Positions 8,430-15,625 of a stretch of DNA of 22,428 nucleotides are shown piece by piece (position 1 is the stretch's first letter; every line of letters begins with the position of its first letter). The notes beneath the pieces are model-generated. The model was given only the letters and a program-made list of their open reading frames with translations. It was not told the origin of the DNA and did not search any database. Source of the DNA: a virus. The stretch is from the IMG/VR virus record IMGVR_UViG_3300044634_001528, positions 1 through 22,428 of that record; one strand, written 5' to 3'. The position numbers and the translations under genes were made by a program.

Positions 8430-8447
8430 GTATTTCTTTGTTATACT
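8419..8447 (+). promoter_or_regulatory. Sigma70-type promoter before the 360-residue gene
   Basis: TTGACA (8419-8424) and TATACT (8442-8447) are separated by 17 bp. The -35 box lies inside the end of the preceding gene. Transcription would start near 8454 and reach the ATG at 8477, which has a strong AAAGGAG. It probably drives the run from this gene through the GNAT-like gene. Confidence 0.8.
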
Positions 8448-8476
8448 ATATAAGTAAACACTAAAGGAGTCCTTAA

Positions 8477-9559
8477 ATGGCTATAGTTAAAAGATCACGC
8501 AGTACATACGTATTGCCAGAACCCAAATGGGCAGAATACAAAATTCTGACTGACGATTCAGAGCGAGACACTGCACTACAACACTGCCTGTATTTTGTTC
8601 ATTATGAGATACAAGACAAAGCAGGTATTGCCCCACTTAAAAAGTGGATGAAAGAAAACTGGGACAAACAAGATATAACTTCTATCTCTGTTCTTCCAGA
8701 GTCTGCATTCTATAGTATGTCTAAATATTTTTTCTGTTGGAATAAACTGGGTTGGCTTCCTGAATCCGTTTTAAACTTTATGAAAAAACAAAAACTTGTT
8801 TGGTTAAAGCAGGCGTCTTTGTATATTGAAGAAAAAGAAGAGACACCTAAAGTTGTAAACATTCGTGAGAATCTTAATAAATTTGCTATTGCCATTGATG
8901 ATAGTATAGAAAAGATTATTGGTGGTACACAGATTACAAATTATAAAGATTTTGTATTATCATATAATTTAAATGCTGCTGAAATAAATAAGGCAGTTGA
9001 AATTGTAGACAGGTTTGCTATAGAATTTAAAGAATTGGCAGAAGGAACAGATACAGACTTAATTGAAGGTTATTCTCATGTTAAAAAGTCTACTCTGAAA
9101 CATTTACTTGCCTTTTTCGATGGCATTGTGATTGGGCTTTCTGAAACTAAACAGGTTAAAAAAATTGTACGAATTAAACGAAAAAAGCCTGTTGATAAAA
9201 ACAAACTTGTGAGTAAGTTAAAATATACTAAACAAGATGTGGAGTTGAATCTGACTTCAATTAATCCTGTTGAGATTATAGGTGCTAGTGAAGTGTGGGT
9301 ATATGATGTCAATCGTAAACGCATTGGTGTGTACGCTTCAGAGTATGCAAATACTTTAGGAGTAAAGGGTACAGCCATAGACAATTATTCAACTAGTAAA
9401 TCCTACGAAAAAACAGTCCGTGCAGCAGATATAGTTAAACAATTGGTAGACTGTCGTAAAAATGGTTTACATACACTTGCAGATAAAATACGAAGTAAAA
9501 AATATCCAGTCAAGACTCGGGTACAACCTTCAATGATTTTATTGAGGGTAATAAAATGA
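8477..9559 (+). CDS. Conserved marine-T4-like protein of unknown function
   Basis: This 360-residue protein is basic overall. A helical N-terminal part is followed by a Lys/Arg-rich segment (about 225-250, including RIKRKKP) and a compact C-terminal domain. The C-terminal segment (EVWVYDVNRKRIGVYAS, then LGVKGTAIDNYSTSKS) resembles a conserved tail I recall from uncharacterised T4-like marine phage proteins. A nucleic-acid-binding role would suit the basic middle, and it stands directly before RNase H with a 4-nt overlap, but this is inference. The start has AAAGGAG at the right distance and a dedicated promoter. Confidence 0.8.
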   Translation: MAIVKRSRSTYVLPEPKWAEYKILTDDSERDTALQHCLYFVHYEIQDKAGIAPLKKWMKENWDKQDITSISVLPESAFYSMSKYFFCWNKLGWLPESVLNFMKKQKLVWLKQASLYIEEKEETPKVVNIRENLNKFAIAIDDSIEKIIGGTQITNYKDFVLSYNLNAAEINKAVEIVDRFAIEFKELAEGTDTDLIEGYSHVKKSTLKHLLAFFDGIVIGLSETKQVKKIVRIKRKKPVDKNKLVSKLKYTKQDVELNLTSINPVEIIGASEVWVYDVNRKRIGVYASEYANTLGVKGTAIDNYSTSKSYEKTVRAADIVKQLVDCRKNGLHTLADKIRSKKYPVKTRVQPSMILLRVIK

Positions 9560-10461
9560 ATAAGGGTATTATAATTATAGACTTTAATCAGGTAGCTATT
9601 GCTACTTTTATGAGCAATGTTGGATTTGGTTCTAACACTGACATTGAAGTAGACTTGCCTCTGTTGCGACACATGATCATTAATACCATACGCTCATATC
9701 GCACAAAATTTGGTGCTGAATTTGGTGAACTCGTTATTGCATGTGACAACAGGCATTATTGGAGACGCACAGTTTTTCCATACTACAAAGCAAGTCGCAA
9801 AAAAGAGAGAGAAGAATCAAAATTTGATTGGAGTACCATATTCAATTCTCTATCTATTATTAAAAGTGAATTAGAAGAGTATTTTCCTTATCCGGTTATT
9901 GATGTAGACGGTGCTGAAGCGGATGATGTTATTGGTACACTTGCTGAGTATAGTCAGACAATGGGTGAATCTGATAATATGTTTGAGGACTCATCATCAG
10001 TGCCTTTTTTGATTATCAGTGGCGACCATGATTTTAATCAGTTGCAAAAATGGTCTAATGTAAAACAATATTCACCTGCATTTAAAAAGTGGATTAAGAT
10101 AAAAGAATCTGCTTCCCGTGTTCTCATGGAACACATTATCACAGGTGATAAGGGAGATGGCATACCTAATATGTTATCACCTGATGATTCGTTCGTGAAT
10201 AACATTCGTCAAAAACCGATTCGTAAGAATTTGTTGGAAGAATGGAAATCAAAATCACCTTCCGAATGGATAACATCAGACATGTCTCATGGATATAATC
10301 GCAATCAAATGCTGGTTGATCTAACCAAAACTCCTCAAGACATTAAAGATGCTATTATACATAGTTATGTAAAACAACAAAACGGTGACAGAAGTCAACT
10401 TTTAAATTATTTTATTAAAAACAAAATGAAAGGAATGATGGATGTTATTGGTGATTTTTAA
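9556..10461 (+). CDS. rnh: RNase H / 5'-3' exonuclease (T4 Rnh, FEN-like)
   Basis: The enzyme removes RNA primers and flaps from lagging-strand fragments. The acidic two-metal centre of the FEN/T4 RNase H family is visible: Asp9 (IIDFNQ), Asp64 (ACDN, followed by YWRR), Glu121 with Asp123-Asp124 (EADDVIG), Asp157 and Asp159 (SGDHDFNQL), and Asp198 and Asp201 (TGDKGDGIPN). KQYSP followed by KKWIKIK parallels T4 Rnh KQWSP and KKWVKIK. The length (301) equals T4 Rnh (305) closely. It overlaps the upstream gene by 4 nt and is cotranscribed with the following DUF6433-like gene. Confidence 0.93.
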   Translation: MNKGIIIIDFNQVAIATFMSNVGFGSNTDIEVDLPLLRHMIINTIRSYRTKFGAEFGELVIACDNRHYWRRTVFPYYKASRKKEREESKFDWSTIFNSLSIIKSELEEYFPYPVIDVDGAEADDVIGTLAEYSQTMGESDNMFEDSSSVPFLIISGDHDFNQLQKWSNVKQYSPAFKKWIKIKESASRVLMEHIITGDKGDGIPNMLSPDDSFVNNIRQKPIRKNLLEEWKSKSPSEWITSDMSHGYNRNQMLVDLTKTPQDIKDAIIHSYVKQQNGDRSQLLNYFIKNKMKGMMDVIGDF

Positions 10462-10476
10462 TTATTGGAGAGAACA

Positions 10477-10980
10477 ATGGTGATAAAATTTAGACAAACT
10501 GATGAAGGGTTTACATGGGTATTTAAAGCGCCCACTGTACCTGAACAAATTAAAAGATTGAAAGAATGGGCAGCAACAAATCAAGCACTCGTACCTATTG
10601 TTCGTCTCGGTGTCGGTGCTGAAAAACCGGATTGGAATCTGCCTGAAGGTATGCCCGATATTACTAAACTACAAGAAGACATTCCAGATGGCATGGGGCA
10701 GACTTCTTTGCAACTAGAATGGCGTAGAATAAAAGGATTTATTATTCCGAATAGTAATATGAGCAAATTGTCCACAGTGAAACGTGAAGCACAATGGGTA
10801 AACATTTTAGAGTCAGTGCATCACAAAGAGGCTAAAATTCTAACAGCAGTCAAAGATGGTACGTTGCTTGAACTGTATCCTGAATTGGAATCATTGTTAC
10901 CTGGATTAGGTATCACTGAATATAACAAACCCGAAACTAAGAAAAAGTCTAAAACTACTAAGAAATTGCAACTAGTATAA
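10477..10980 (+). CDS. DUF6433-like conserved T4-like phage protein
   Basis: The 167-residue protein has the pattern I associate with DUF6433: VFKAPTVPEQIKRLKEW, a central acidic Pro-rich stretch (LPEGMPDITKLQ), then LQLEWRRIKGFI, and a helix with ILESVHHKEAKILTAVKDG. A Lys-rich tail (KKKSKTTKK) closes it. The function is unknown; in T4-like phages the family sits near replication genes, as here after RNase H. I start at ATG 10477, with GGAGAG just upstream; a TTG at 10465 is inside that ribosome site. Confidence 0.8.
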   Translation: MVIKFRQTDEGFTWVFKAPTVPEQIKRLKEWAATNQALVPIVRLGVGAEKPDWNLPEGMPDITKLQEDIPDGMGQTSLQLEWRRIKGFIIPNSNMSKLSTVKREAQWVNILESVHHKEAKILTAVKDGTLLELYPELESLLPGLGITEYNKPETKKKSKTTKKLQLV

Positions 10981-10994
10981 TTGGTAAATTTATT

Positions 10995-11501
10995 ATGATT
11001 AATACTGTTAAAAAAGAAGTGATAACACTATCAATGCAAGAACTTCAACCTTATATTAAAGACGATGTTGTGCGACCAAATATCTCGGTTTACGACAGAG
11101 TGGGTCCAGGTAAAAAAACATTTGCTTTGAAAGAAGGTGAAAAGATACTAGCAATAATGTGTGTGTCTTATGGTTACGCTGCACCTGTTAATGAAGAACA
11201 ATTGCAAAAGGGAACTGGAGCCGATCTTCTTAATTATAATATTAGTCCAATTGATAAGACTAATTTTTTCATAACACCTTATACGTTGTGGTCATATGCT
11301 CCTGGCATGGGTTCAGAACTTCTTAGACAGTTTATTGCTAGTGTTAAAGAAAGTTATTCTACTATCAATATCAGTCTTTGGCCACGAATAGTAACAATGT
11401 CACCTAAAACTCCTGCGGCTACTAAATTTCATTTAAAGCATGGAGCTAAATTGATAAGTGATAATGAAGAATCGAATAGCTTTGAGTATTTTATTCGATA
11501 A
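10995..11501 (+). CDS. GNAT-like acetyltransferase-fold protein
   Basis: This 168-residue protein ends in a GNAT-like half. A strand (NFFITPYTLWSY) leads into PGMGSELLRQFI, which resembles the acetyl-CoA-binding loop (R/Q-x-x-G-x-G) and helix, though the first Arg or Gln is missing. RIVTMSPKTPAATKFHLKHGAK follows, the usual last strand-helix pair. A similar protein occurs in other T4-like phages. The substrate is unknown and the imperfect loop leaves activity open. No clear Shine-Dalgarno precedes it. Its stop overlaps the end of the convergent minus-strand gene by 11 nt with no terminator between. Confidence 0.65.
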   Translation: MINTVKKEVITLSMQELQPYIKDDVVRPNISVYDRVGPGKKTFALKEGEKILAIMCVSYGYAAPVNEEQLQKGTGADLLNYNISPIDKTNFFITPYTLWSYAPGMGSELLRQFIASVKESYSTINISLWPRIVTMSPKTPAATKFHLKHGAKLISDNEESNSFEYFIR

Positions 11502-11994
11502 TTCGATAAGGGTCGTACTTTGTGCCTAACTGATAACCGTCAGGCACAGGGTCGGTGTGTGGAATAGAGGTTACTTTACCATTAGGTCCACATATATATT
11601 TGTAAGGCACCCTTTGTCTTCTTTTCTGTGACATTTTTAGTTTAGTTGTCAGTTTTTGTTTACGCCCATACATGTTATTATCTTCACCTCGATATTTTCC
11701 TGTATGGTTTTTGCTGATTTTCTTTTTATGTTCCTCTGTTAAACCATCTTTGTGAGGGTGTGCCTCTTTGACTCCCTCACCAATTTTTCTTTTGGTTTCT
11801 TCAGTGTGTTTGGTTCTAGCTCTTGCTTTATCAACAGAAAATACAATGCCTTGTTTTGCAGCGAATTCACGCAATACTTCAACCGCAGAAGCTCTCCTAA
11901 TCAATTCTCTTGGTTTAGGAATCTTGTCTACGTCTTTGGACTCTACTAGATAATATCCAGTGGTAGTATTGAAAATAAAATAGGATTTAGACAT
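11491..11994 (-). CDS. NUMOD3-containing protein lacking a nuclease domain
   Basis: The central part (about residues 63-116) is Lys/His/Gly-rich and holds NUMOD3-type repeats: HTEETKRKIGEG, LTEEHKKKISKNHTGK and NNMYGRKQ. NUMOD3 is a DNA-binding module attached to GIY-YIG or HNH homing endonucleases. The C-terminus (NGKVTSIPHTDPVPDGYQLG) resembles the terminal segment of such proteins. The N-terminal 60 residues show neither GIY-YIG nor HNH motifs, so the nuclease is absent, degenerate or supplied in trans. I start at 11994 (MSKSYFIF); an upstream ATG at 12006 is possible. It overlaps the upstream minus-strand gene by 8 nt and probably shares its late-type promoter. Confidence 0.8.
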   Translation of the reverse strand: MSKSYFIFNTTTGYYLVESKDVDKIPKPRELIRRASAVEVLREFAAKQGIVFSVDKARARTKHTEETKRKIGEGVKEAHPHKDGLTEEHKKKISKNHTGKYRGEDNNMYGRKQKLTTKLKMSQKRRQRVPYKYICGPNGKVTSIPHTDPVPDGYQLGTKYDPYRIIE

Positions 11995-13099
11995 AAGAAT
12001 AATCAATCATCAAGTGAGTAGGATACACTTTACCGGCTGACTTACTTCTAAGATTAATTTTAAATGTGTATACAGGAGTGGTTATGATAATATCAATTCT
12101 TTTGGCGGTCACAGGACCGGTACCTCCTCCGCTCACTCCACCATAATAAGCAATAGCCCTAGTTACCTTTGTTGCTTTTGTTAAATAATCTTTGGTCATT
12201 TCGTTATCTTTGATGTTCTGACCTAAAAGATGTACCATATGATAACCATATCCTATACCACTCTTTAAGAAGTTTTGAAAGGATGCTTGATCCATCTTTT
12301 GTGTAACATCTTCTTTAAACTTATTCATAGAAGTATTGTTAGCATAAGCATTGAATGTTTTTATAAATTTAGCTTCATCAAGTCCTAGCATTTTCAAAAG
12401 AGCTTTACCCTTAGTACCAGTAAATTTCCCAGTCTTAAATTCTCTTTCTGGAAATAGTGTAGAAATACCTGGGTTAGCAAATGTCACTGTTGGACCAAAT
12501 TTCAATGAAAGGTAAATAGTTTTTCCTTTAAGACTTCTTCCTCCAGCTTTTGTTGCTCCCTCTACTGTTACGTCTGTTACTGTGGCACCTATGTTAAAAT
12601 CTCTGCCTCCAATGAACACCTCATTACCCATAAACTGTAGAGGTCTCTTTTGGTTTAATTCGCCCATAGGAAGAACTTTGTCTAGATAGGTTAATTTATA
12701 GTAAGCAACAAACTCTTTAATGAACTTATCGTTTTTTGTATCTCTAATAGGTTCGCCTTTTATGTAGAGATTAATATCTCTTACAAGATCAACTTCAAAC
12801 TTTATTCCTTTATTTACGGTGGCAGTAGTTCCTCCAACCTTTCTGCTGCCTTCACCCCAAGAAAGTTTAAGTGACGGTGCTCCTATCTCTTTTTTAATCT
12901 TTTTTAGGTCAAGCCCTGAGAGTCTTCGGGTTACTTTTATATCACCTGCCTCGGAATCGTGTAATACGATCGGATCGTTTACCGATGGATTCGTTTTGGC
13001 AAAGTATTCCATCAAGGCCACAATGCCATCGAAGTATTGCCTATGTAGTGTTTTCGTCCTAAGCTCTTTTTCACTCTTAGGGACATAAGTATACGCCAT
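11987..13099 (-). CDS. Late-type gene; possible PD-(D/E)XK-fold protein
   Basis: The 370-residue product is unidentified by name. One stretch is suggestive: NKGIKFEVDLVRDI (Glu102), then Asp176 in GATVTDVTV, then IYLSLKFG with Lys200, followed by TVTFANPGI. Helix-Glu, strand-Asp and strand-x-Lys is the order of the PD-(D/E)XK nuclease core. The second acidic residue is replaced by Ser198, so catalysis is uncertain. The C-terminal part is basic and strand-rich. The start at 13099 has AAAGGAG upstream; an in-frame ATG at 13126 lies between that and the promoter. With an exact TATAAATA about 28 nt upstream, it is probably expressed late. A structural protein is the main alternative. Confidence 0.75.
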   Translation of the reverse strand: MAYTYVPKSEKELRTKTLHRQYFDGIVALMEYFAKTNPSVNDPIVLHDSEAGDIKVTRRLSGLDLKKIKKEIGAPSLKLSWGEGSRKVGGTTATVNKGIKFEVDLVRDINLYIKGEPIRDTKNDKFIKEFVAYYKLTYLDKVLPMGELNQKRPLQFMGNEVFIGGRDFNIGATVTDVTVEGATKAGGRSLKGKTIYLSLKFGPTVTFANPGISTLFPEREFKTGKFTGTKGKALLKMLGLDEAKFIKTFNAYANNTSMNKFKEDVTQKMDQASFQNFLKSGIGYGYHMVHLLGQNIKDNEMTKDYLTKATKVTRAIAYYGGVSGGGTGPVTAKRIDIIITTPVYTFKINLRSKSAGKVYPTHLMIDYSYV

Positions 13100-13126
13100 T
13101 TTTGTAACTCCTTTGTTTTTATACAC

Positions 13127-13134
13127 TATTTATA
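13127..13134 (-). promoter_or_regulatory. T4-type late promoter (TATAAATA)
   Basis: On the minus strand this octamer is exactly the T4 late consensus TATAAATA, which is read by gp55-type sigma with the sliding clamp. It lies about 28 nt before the ATG of the minus-strand 370-residue gene, leaving room for a transcript start near 13115 and the AAAGGAG ribosome site. No -35 box is needed for this promoter type. Location, strand and spacing all fit. Confidence 0.65.
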
Positions 13135-13150
13135 TAAACAATAACACCTA

Positions 13151-13221
13151 TAAGTCATTGATCTCATTGACAAAAGAAATTTCAAATAATGCTTGACTTT
13201 TCAGAAAAACCATGTTATTAT
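13151..13221 (+). promoter_or_regulatory. Early promoter module, copy 1
   Basis: TTGACT (13193-13198) and TATTAT (13216-13221) are spaced 17 bp apart, with TG one base before the -10 (extended -10). Upstream, 42 nt from TAAGTCATTGAT to the -35 are shared with copies at 13265, 17149, 19166 and 20746. The A-rich AAAAGAAATTTCAAATAA part resembles a UP element. Downstream lies the shared leader ATAAACTGATGAAAA. Confidence 0.85.
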
Positions 13222-13250
13222 GTTCGCATAAACTGATGAAAAGAGCAAAA

Positions 13251-13310
13251 ATGCACACAAACCGTAAGTCATTGATTTCATTAGTAAAAGAAATTTCAAA
13301 TAATGCTTGA
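13251..13310 (+). CDS. Possible 19-residue leader peptide
   Basis: A short frame (MHTNRKSLISL then VKEISNNA) starts after the GAAAAGAGC leader of promoter copy 1, at the same position where copies at 18271 and 20746 start real genes. Its coding sequence is mostly the upstream element of promoter copy 2 and its stop lies within that copy's -35 box. It may be a remnant of a gene replaced by a second promoter module, or a translated leader. It is too short to judge by codon use. Confidence 0.35.
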   Translation: MHTNRKSLISLVKEISNNA

Positions 13311-13335
13311 CTTTTTCAAAAAACTAGTGTATAAT
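13265..13335 (+). promoter_or_regulatory. Early promoter module, copy 2
   Basis: TTGACT (13307-13312) and TATAAT (13330-13335) have a 17-bp spacer. The 42-nt upstream element is nearly identical to that of copy 1, which lies 114 bp upstream, making a tandem promoter pair. The leader TATAAACTGAAAAAC and an AGAGG ribosome site precede the ATG at 13369. Confidence 0.9.
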
Positions 13336-13368
13336 ACTTGTATAAACTGAAAAACACAGAGGATTAAC

Positions 13369-13647
13369 ATGGTCGAATACACTTTACAAGTTTTCAAAGC
13401 TGATCACCGTACAAAAACGGGTGACCGCTTGTTCACTACAATGTCAATAATGGCAAAGGATGATAATCAAATGCGTGGTATTGTTGCTGCGTACTTTGAT
13501 ATGTATTCGCCAGATCAAGGTTGGAGATACGAATGGTGTCCCGCTAAAAGAACTGTTAAGAATTTGATGACAGGCAAAGATGTTGAAATAGATCATGACA
13601 CACCTTGGTGTTGTAATCCTTCTTCTGAAACTTATTGGAGTATGTAA
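13369..13647 (+). CDS. Small early protein, unknown function
   Basis: The 92-residue protein is not recognised. It opens with a strand-like stretch (VEYTLQVFKADHR) and has a middle helix. The C-terminal half is rich in Trp, Cys and Pro (WRYEWCP, then PWCCNPSSETYW). No signal peptide or membrane segment is present. It is the first gene after the tandem promoter pair, so it should be strongly expressed right after infection. Its stop overlaps the next ATG by one base (TAATG). Confidence 0.75.
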   Translation: MVEYTLQVFKADHRTKTGDRLFTTMSIMAKDDNQMRGIVAAYFDMYSPDQGWRYEWCPAKRTVKNLMTGKDVEIDHDTPWCCNPSSETYWSM

Positions 13648-13862
13648 TGATGAAAAAAATAAACAAGCGTCACGGTGGTCCTTATGATCGTGGTTCAGCA
13701 GATGGTTACTATGGTCGCGATCCGATTCCTCACTATTTTGTAGGTGAGACTTACACTTCCGCCATCGTTGAACAACTGCATATGAGCAAAGGTGATATTG
13801 CCCTTTATATGCAAGGTTATTCTGATCAAATTGAATCTGGTGTGAGGAAATATAATGTTTGA
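13647..13862 (+). CDS. Small conserved phage protein with GGPYDRGSADGYYGR motif
   Basis: The 71-residue protein contains GGPYDRGSADGYYGR, then PHYF and TYTS, and ends with YMQGYSDQIESG. I recall this pattern from small proteins found in many large phages, always without an assigned function. I start at ATG 13647, six bases after TTGGAG (13635-13640) and overlapping the previous stop; a longer start at 13635 would lie inside that site. It overlaps the next gene by 8 nt. Confidence 0.78.
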   Translation: MMKKINKRHGGPYDRGSADGYYGRDPIPHYFVGETYTSAIVEQLHMSKGDIALYMQGYSDQIESGVRKYNV

Positions 13863-14214
13863 TTCTTTTAGTGCTCGTGCTACAACCTCTCTGACTGGTT
13901 CGCGCCTTTCGAATTGGGAAATGTCAAATGGTATGGATCGTCATGAATTGGCAAATGCCAAATCTATCTTGGAAAGATTTGATACCAATCGCAAGATTGT
14001 TAACTTCAAATCTACTACATTGAGCAATATTTTGCGAAGTGATAAACTCATATCTTTTGATATGCTTGCGCGTAATGTTATTGAAGAAAAGGTTTTTGAT
14101 AGAAATGCTCCATGTGAGGTAGGTTCATCTGGTAAATATCGCATTCTCAAAATAGAAGGCAAGCGTTTCTTGCAAATTGGTACTACCTATTTTGGTGAGG
14201 TTGACGATGATTAA
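13855..14214 (+). CDS. Unknown 119-residue early protein
   Basis: No family is recognised. The N-terminal part is Ser/Thr/Arg-rich, the middle is helical (NAKSILERFDTNRKIV), and the C-terminal third looks like a small beta unit (KYRILKIEGKRFLQIGTTYFGEV). It begins within the end of the previous gene and overlaps the following peptidase-like gene by 8 nt, so it belongs to the operon driven by the promoters at 13151-13335. Confidence 0.72.
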   Translation: MFDSFSARATTSLTGSRLSNWEMSNGMDRHELANAKSILERFDTNRKIVNFKSTTLSNILRSDKLISFDMLARNVIEEKVFDRNAPCEVGSSGKYRILKIEGKRFLQIGTTYFGEVDDD

Positions 14215-14722
14215 TATCTATATCAAAGGCGGTACTAAAACACAGCAACGAGTCACTGATGAAGCGGCCCGTGTTTTTATTAAGCAATTACTACCGCGCA
14301 AAAGAACTCTAAACATAGATATTACCATTCGAAATACTCTAATAGAAAATGCTGCTGGTTACTGTACTCATGAAGACAGGGATCAATTTCATGTCGAGTT
14401 GCACAACCGAGGTACTTTGTTTGATTACTTGTCTTTTTTAGCACATGAATTGGTACACGTAAAACAATATAGCAATCGTGAACTGGTAAACAAGTCTTAC
14501 AAGTCCTACTGGATGGGTGTAGATTATTCTGATGTCGCGTACTCTAAACTTCCATGGGAAAAAGAAGCATGGTCTTCACAGTATCCAATGTCAAAAAATT
14601 ACATTAAAAACAATCTAGGCATGACTTTTGTTAAGGCTAAAAACACTTCACCAAGAACCATGAAAAAAATCAATTGGGACATTGAGTGTAAGATATTAGA
14701 GGCTACATGTGATGCCCAGTAG
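14207..14722 (+). CDS. Zinc-metallopeptidase-like protein (HELVH)
   Basis: The 171-residue protein has HExxH in AHELVHVKQY (His80-Glu81 to His84), the zinc-binding motif of metallopeptidases. PWEKEAW (Glu118 or Glu120) offers a third zinc ligand about 35 residues later. Small phage proteins of this kind are often annotated as SprT- or ImmA-like, but the sequence around the motif does not settle the family. Possible targets are host regulators or phage proteins; none is shown. I start at 14207 (MINIYIKGG), which has GTGAGG upstream and overlaps the previous stop; the extra 10 residues from 14177 are unlikely. There is no signal peptide, so it should act in the cytoplasm. Confidence 0.78.
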   Translation: MINIYIKGGTKTQQRVTDEAARVFIKQLLPRKRTLNIDITIRNTLIENAAGYCTHEDRDQFHVELHNRGTLFDYLSFLAHELVHVKQYSNRELVNKSYKSYWMGVDYSDVAYSKLPWEKEAWSSQYPMSKNYIKNNLGMTFVKAKNTSPRTMKKINWDIECKILEATCDAQ

Positions 14723-14766
14723 CAGACAGCGACAAGAGTTGCAAAATTACAGGAAAAATATAGAAA

Positions 14767-15381
14767 ATGCGTATGATGAAGAACGGAAAAGAAAAAATAA
14801 TATTGACGGACGTAGATGGAGTTTGTCTAGACTGGGAGTTTGGCTTTCACACTTGGATGTCCGTACATGGACACGAATTGGTAGACAAGGACAATTACAG
14901 TGTAGCAATACAATACAATGTGGAATTTCCAAAAGCAAAGTCTCTCATAAGGACGTTTAATGAATCGGCAGCGGTAGGATTCTTGCCTCCTCTTCGTGAT
15001 GCACAGTACTACATTAAAATGCTGCACGAAAAATACCAGTATCAGTTTATTGCAATTACCAGTTTGTCATTAGATCCTCACGCTCAGAAGTTGCGAGAGA
15101 GAAATCTATCTAAGATTTTCGGACCGAATACATTTAAGGAAGTTGTGTTTCTTGATTGTGGTGCTGATAAGGACGAGGTACTATCATTGTACGGTTCTCG
15201 TTATTCTGATCATATTTGGGTAGAAGACAAAAAGCAAAATGTTGATGTCGGTATAGCATGTGGTCTCAAAGGACTTTTGATGGAACACGCGCACAATATG
15301 GACTACACTGGTCCCGCTAAAGTTGTTAAAAATTGGGAAGAGATATATAAATATTATATCAAATTAAATTATCGAGGTTAA
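14767..15381 (+). CDS. HAD-superfamily phosphatase-like protein
   Basis: The 204-residue protein opens with the HAD motif I, ILTDVDGVCLDW (Asp15 and Asp17). Later it has ITSLS, a candidate motif II (Thr/Ser), and HIWVEDKKQNVDVG followed by a Gly-rich end, matching the acidic motif IV. Phage HAD proteins of this size include 5'(3')-deoxyribonucleotidases and polynucleotide phosphatases. The nucleotide context makes dNMP or DNA-end phosphate a plausible substrate, but this is inference. ATGs at 14767, 14773 and 14776 are all possible starts and no strong ribosome site decides between them. A TATAAATA lies inside the 3' end (15346-15353). Confidence 0.75.
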   Translation: MRMMKNGKEKIILTDVDGVCLDWEFGFHTWMSVHGHELVDKDNYSVAIQYNVEFPKAKSLIRTFNESAAVGFLPPLRDAQYYIKMLHEKYQYQFIAITSLSLDPHAQKLRERNLSKIFGPNTFKEVVFLDCGADKDEVLSLYGSRYSDHIWVEDKKQNVDVGIACGLKGLLMEHAHNMDYTGPAKVVKNWEEIYKYYIKLNYRG

Positions 15382-15382
15382 T

Positions 15383-15553
15383 ATGACAGATGCTACAGTT
15401 GCCTTTTTAAAGAATCTTCTTGACCCTGAAGTGTACGGTCTTGCTGTTACAGCAGAAATCCGTGATGAGGCTAGAAAACTATTGGGTATGCCTACAGTTG
15501 AAACGCCTTGTGTCAAATGTGGAAGCATGACTAACATATGCGGAAATGATTGA
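15383..15553 (+). CDS. Small Cys-containing protein
   Basis: This 56-residue frame begins MTDATVAFLKNLL and has a C-terminal CVKCGSMTNIC, which could be a small zinc knuckle with three Cys visible. CGAGG at 15373-15377 gives a ribosome site at good distance, and the gene follows the HAD gene directly. From memory, phage miniproteins with an N-terminal helix and a CxxCG tail are common. A TATAAATA at 15346-15353 would put a late transcript start just ahead of it, though that octamer also encodes Tyr-Lys-Tyr and may be chance. Confidence 0.65.
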   Translation: MTDATVAFLKNLLDPEVYGLAVTAEIRDEARKLLGMPTVETPCVKCGSMTNICGND

Positions 15554-15562
15554 TATTATTTC

Positions 15563-15591
15563 TTGACTTTTTAATAACCGTAGTGTATAAT
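15563..15591 (+). promoter_or_regulatory. Early promoter (diverged family member) before the ParB-nuclease gene
   Basis: TTGACT (15563-15568) and TATAAT (15586-15591) have a 17-bp spacer, and the -10 context AGTGTATAAT equals that of the module copies. The long upstream element is absent or diverged here (only TGATATTATTTC precedes), as is the usual leader. A TATGGTG at 15611-15617 lies before the ATG at 15626. Confidence 0.8.
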
Positions 15592-15625
15592 CAGTTATAC
15601 AATCAAATATTATGGTGATATTATT

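Noticed and set aside
13151-13335. CRISPR-like direct repeats
   Set aside because: The repeats are two promoter modules with -35 and -10 boxes and a functional downstream gene, not short repeats with uniform spacers.
14709-14960. Open frame of 83 codons beginning MMPSSRQRQEL
   Set aside because: It overlaps about 190 nt of the HAD-like gene, which has clear motifs in the other frame, and no ribosome site supports it.
15346-15353. Exact TATAAATA on the + strand inside the HAD-like gene
   Set aside because: It encodes part of an ordinary Tyr-Lys-Tyr run in AT-rich sequence. It could serve the small gene at 15383, but nothing separates this from chance, so it is not listed as a feature.
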